From contig NZ_JASGBP010000004.1 in the NCBI RefSeq assembly GCF_030053345.1, positions 1 to 64,000 on the forward strand: DNA of 64,000 nucleotides, in the 5' to 3' direction. A program made the translations under genes and the position numbers. The stretch is from Flavobacterium sedimenticola. GTDB lineage: Bacteria > Bacteroidota > Bacteroidia > Flavobacteriales > Flavobacteriaceae. This document shows positions 62,498-64,000 of the stretch, in pieces (the stretch's first letter is position 1; each line of letters opens with the position of its first letter). The notes under the pieces are model-generated. The model had not been told where the DNA came from, made no database searches, and worked only from the letters and a program-made list of their open reading frames with translations.

Positions 62498-64000
62498 TTA
62501 ACTTTTAATGATTTTTTGAGAATGGGTGAAATCGTCTGAACTCACTTTTAAAATATAGATACCTCTCACTACATCGGATAAATCTACAGAATAATTAGTA
62601 TCCCGGGCACCCAACTCCCACTTTTTTATCATGCGCCCATTGATATCAAACAAAACGACATCACAATCTTGATTTAGATTCAAATCCAAATGCAACAACT
62701 CTTTAACCGGATTAGGATAAAGACTCACACTTTTGGATACCGTTGGTACTTCTAAAGCTGTCTCACCGTATTTGGCTACTACAAAATTAGTATTGAAATT
62801 GGCATCTTGTACACTCCCCAAAACATACAAACTCTGATTGGAAGGATTCCATCGGGTTACATCTCCAAAATCGCCGGCAGTAGCATAATTTCCGTGAGTA
62901 ACATACGAAAACCATAAAAATTCACCGGACATACTGTATTTAAGAGTCGTCATGTCGATACCGTTTCCATAAGGTGTATTGTCTCGGGAAGAACCGGTGA
63001 TGAAGATATTCCCGTTGTGATCGATAGCCATATCACTTTGACGATTTTGAGCGCCTAAATTATTTCTGTTAAAATTGGTATTCCATACCGGAAGACCATC
63101 GTCACCGTTTAAAGCCACAATATTGATTCCGTTTTCATTGGTAGCGGCAAAAACAACGTTGCCGTTAGGCAGCAATTCCACAGGCTGTTTGGCAGTGTAT
63201 CCGGTACTGGAACTGATAGAAGCTGCCGTCCAAACCGGGGTTCCGGAAGGCGAAAGTTTCTCAATAACCACTTGTAGGGCGTTGATTCCGATTCTTTTCA
63301 GCTGACTGGAAGTGTAACAATTTCCTTGAGTATCGATTGTTAAGTTGATCCCGAAATCTTCCGCATTACCGGTACCGTTGAGTCTTCTTTCCCATAAAAG
63401 ATTGCCATTGGCATCCCATTTCAGGGCAACACTGTCGTAGTGAGAATATACACCTCCCGTATACGCATAGCCTCTGCTTCTACCGATAGTCCATACTTCT
63501 CCGGCATCATTGACCGCCATATCTTTGAGCATATCATCGGAATTGTACTGGCTGTTGTACACTTTTCTGAATACTATGGCACCCGAATCTGATTGTACTT
63601 TGTACAATATACCGTCACTGCCTTGTGTTGTCCATACATTTTCGCCGTACATAGATCCCAAAACATACAAAGCGCCATTTTTGTATTCGAAAACTCTGCG
63701 AGCGGCTTCTTCGGTTCTGTTTTCTACAGAATCGGATAAGTATTGGTTCCAGATTATATCACCATTGGCATTGTATTTTCTGATCACAATTCTGTTTCGG
63801 TTGCTATCGGTATATCTGGTCTTTTCGTTAAACATAACATAGATATTTCCCGATTCATCTCCGATTACCGCATTGGCAAACAACTGCCAGTCGTTATTGA
63901 CGGCATAGAGAAATCTTTTCCAAACCTCCTGGCCTGAATCGTTCGTCTTAACCAAGGCCAACGCATCCAATTGTCCCCCGTAATTGGTAATTCTGGTTAA
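62498..64000 (-). CDS. Exported propeller protein with T9SS type A sorting domain (N-terminus outside window)
   Basis: The frame runs off the right edge with no start; the visible 500 residues begin LTRITNYGGQLDALALVK. Several propeller-type repeats carry the form GN-x-Y-V/W-TGSS/LGS (for example DHNGNIFITGSSRDNTPYGNG), like SBBP repeats. The last 80 residues (SLYPNPVKELLHLDLNLNQDCDVVLFDINGRMIKKW...GIYILKVSSDDFTHSQKIIKS) are a type A T9SS sorting domain, so the protein crosses the outer membrane. The upstream TTG at 63970 is inside the frame, not the start. Confidence 0.85.
   Translation of the reverse strand, partial: LTRITNYGGQLDALALVKTNDSGQEVWKRFLYAVNNDWQLFANAVIGDESGNIYVMFNEKTRYTDSNRNRIVIRKYNANGDIIWNQYLSDSVENRTEEAARRVFEYKNGALYVLGSMYGENVWTTQGSDGILYKVQSDSGAIVFRKVYNSQYNSDDMLKDMAVNDAGEVWTIGRSRGYAYTGGVYSHYDSVALKWDANGNLLWERRLNGTGNAEDFGINLTIDTQGNCYTSSQLKRIGINALQVVIEKLSPSGTPVWTAASISSSTGYTAKQPVELLPNGNVVFAATNENGINIVALNGDDGLPVWNTNFNRNNLGAQNRQSDMAIDHNGNIFITGSSRDNTPYGNGIDMTTLKYSMSGEFLWFSYVTHGNYATAGDFGDVTRWNPSNQSLYVLGSVQDANFNTNFVVAKYGETALEVPTVSKSVSLYPNPVKELLHLDLNLNQDCDVVLFDINGRMIKKWELGARDTNYSVDLSDVVRGIYILKVSSDDFTHSQKIIKS

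Overview
The window is chromosomal DNA of a member of the Bacteroidota, most likely a Flavobacterium or close relative (Flavobacteriaceae). The evidence is a type IX secretion (T9SS) type A sorting domain and a giant modular surface protein at the two ends, a TonB-dependent receptor paired with a DUF4249 lipoprotein, family members typical of the phylum (DUF4834, DUF1573, DUF3276/PUR, the long NusB, the monomeric NADP-isocitrate dehydrogenase, the fused E1 alpha/beta dehydrogenase, a cyclophilin-FKBP fusion), and promoters of the flavobacterial form TTTG-N(17-22)-TAnnTTTG rather than sigma-70 boxes. No rRNA, tRNA, CRISPR array, transposase, integrase or phage gene was seen. Most of the window is ordinary core genome.

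Layout. 1-2336: N-terminal part of a giant repeat protein (minus strand, runs off the left edge). 2702-4800: outer-membrane barrel plus GNAT-like pair. 4928-10923: an envelope polysaccharide block (DUF4834, YfhO, GT4 glycosyltransferase, Wzx-like flippase, small membrane protein). 11051-14043: a run of small cytosolic enzymes and binding folds (YciI, three VOC proteins, DUF1801, tandem SRPBCC). 14113-20438: L,D-transpeptidase, GlmM, ACP phosphodiesterase, gamma-glutamyltransferase, ClC protein. 20518-24220: UvrA and a LOG protein. 24311-29444: a translationally coupled three-gene envelope operon (MBOAT acyltransferase, SGNH-like protein, gluzincin-like/beta-barrel fusion). 29631-34354: E1 dehydrogenase, peptidase T, YdeI-like protein. 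34457-37270: nusB-DUF1573-yajC and leucine dehydrogenase. 37468-45830: ABC exporter, PUR protein, tRNA-binding protein, cytochrome, PPIase, TrmD, ribosomal protein L19, isocitrate dehydrogenase. 45873-49871: secreted protein, TonB receptor and its lipoprotein. 49945-54259: thiN-pagL-uvrB-DUF3788 operon. 54438-60608: cytochromes, Hsp20, TerB-like, esterase, FolD, Ffh. 60735-64000: two related lipoproteins behind a T9SS-exported propeller protein (cut by the right edge).

The least explained material is non-coding. Four short intergenic arrays with a 7-bp period (9011, 16253, 24236, 32212) have four different sequences, yet each sits directly in front of a start codon. A small palindrome with a constant 11-bp core (TCGACAAGCTC) and arms that differ between copies but stay complementary occurs four times, once in frame inside glmM. 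A larger hairpin element with constant flanks and unrelated stems occurs twice, after uvrA and after the DUF1569 gene. Several repeats overlap the 3' ends of genes and supply the stop codon. Among proteins, the most unusual are the 937-residue metallopeptidase-like protein that lacks the zinc motif and ends in a probable outer-membrane barrel, and a 344-residue lipoprotein built of a duplicated Cys-bounded acidic domain.

All family assignments are from reading the translated sequence; no database search was run.
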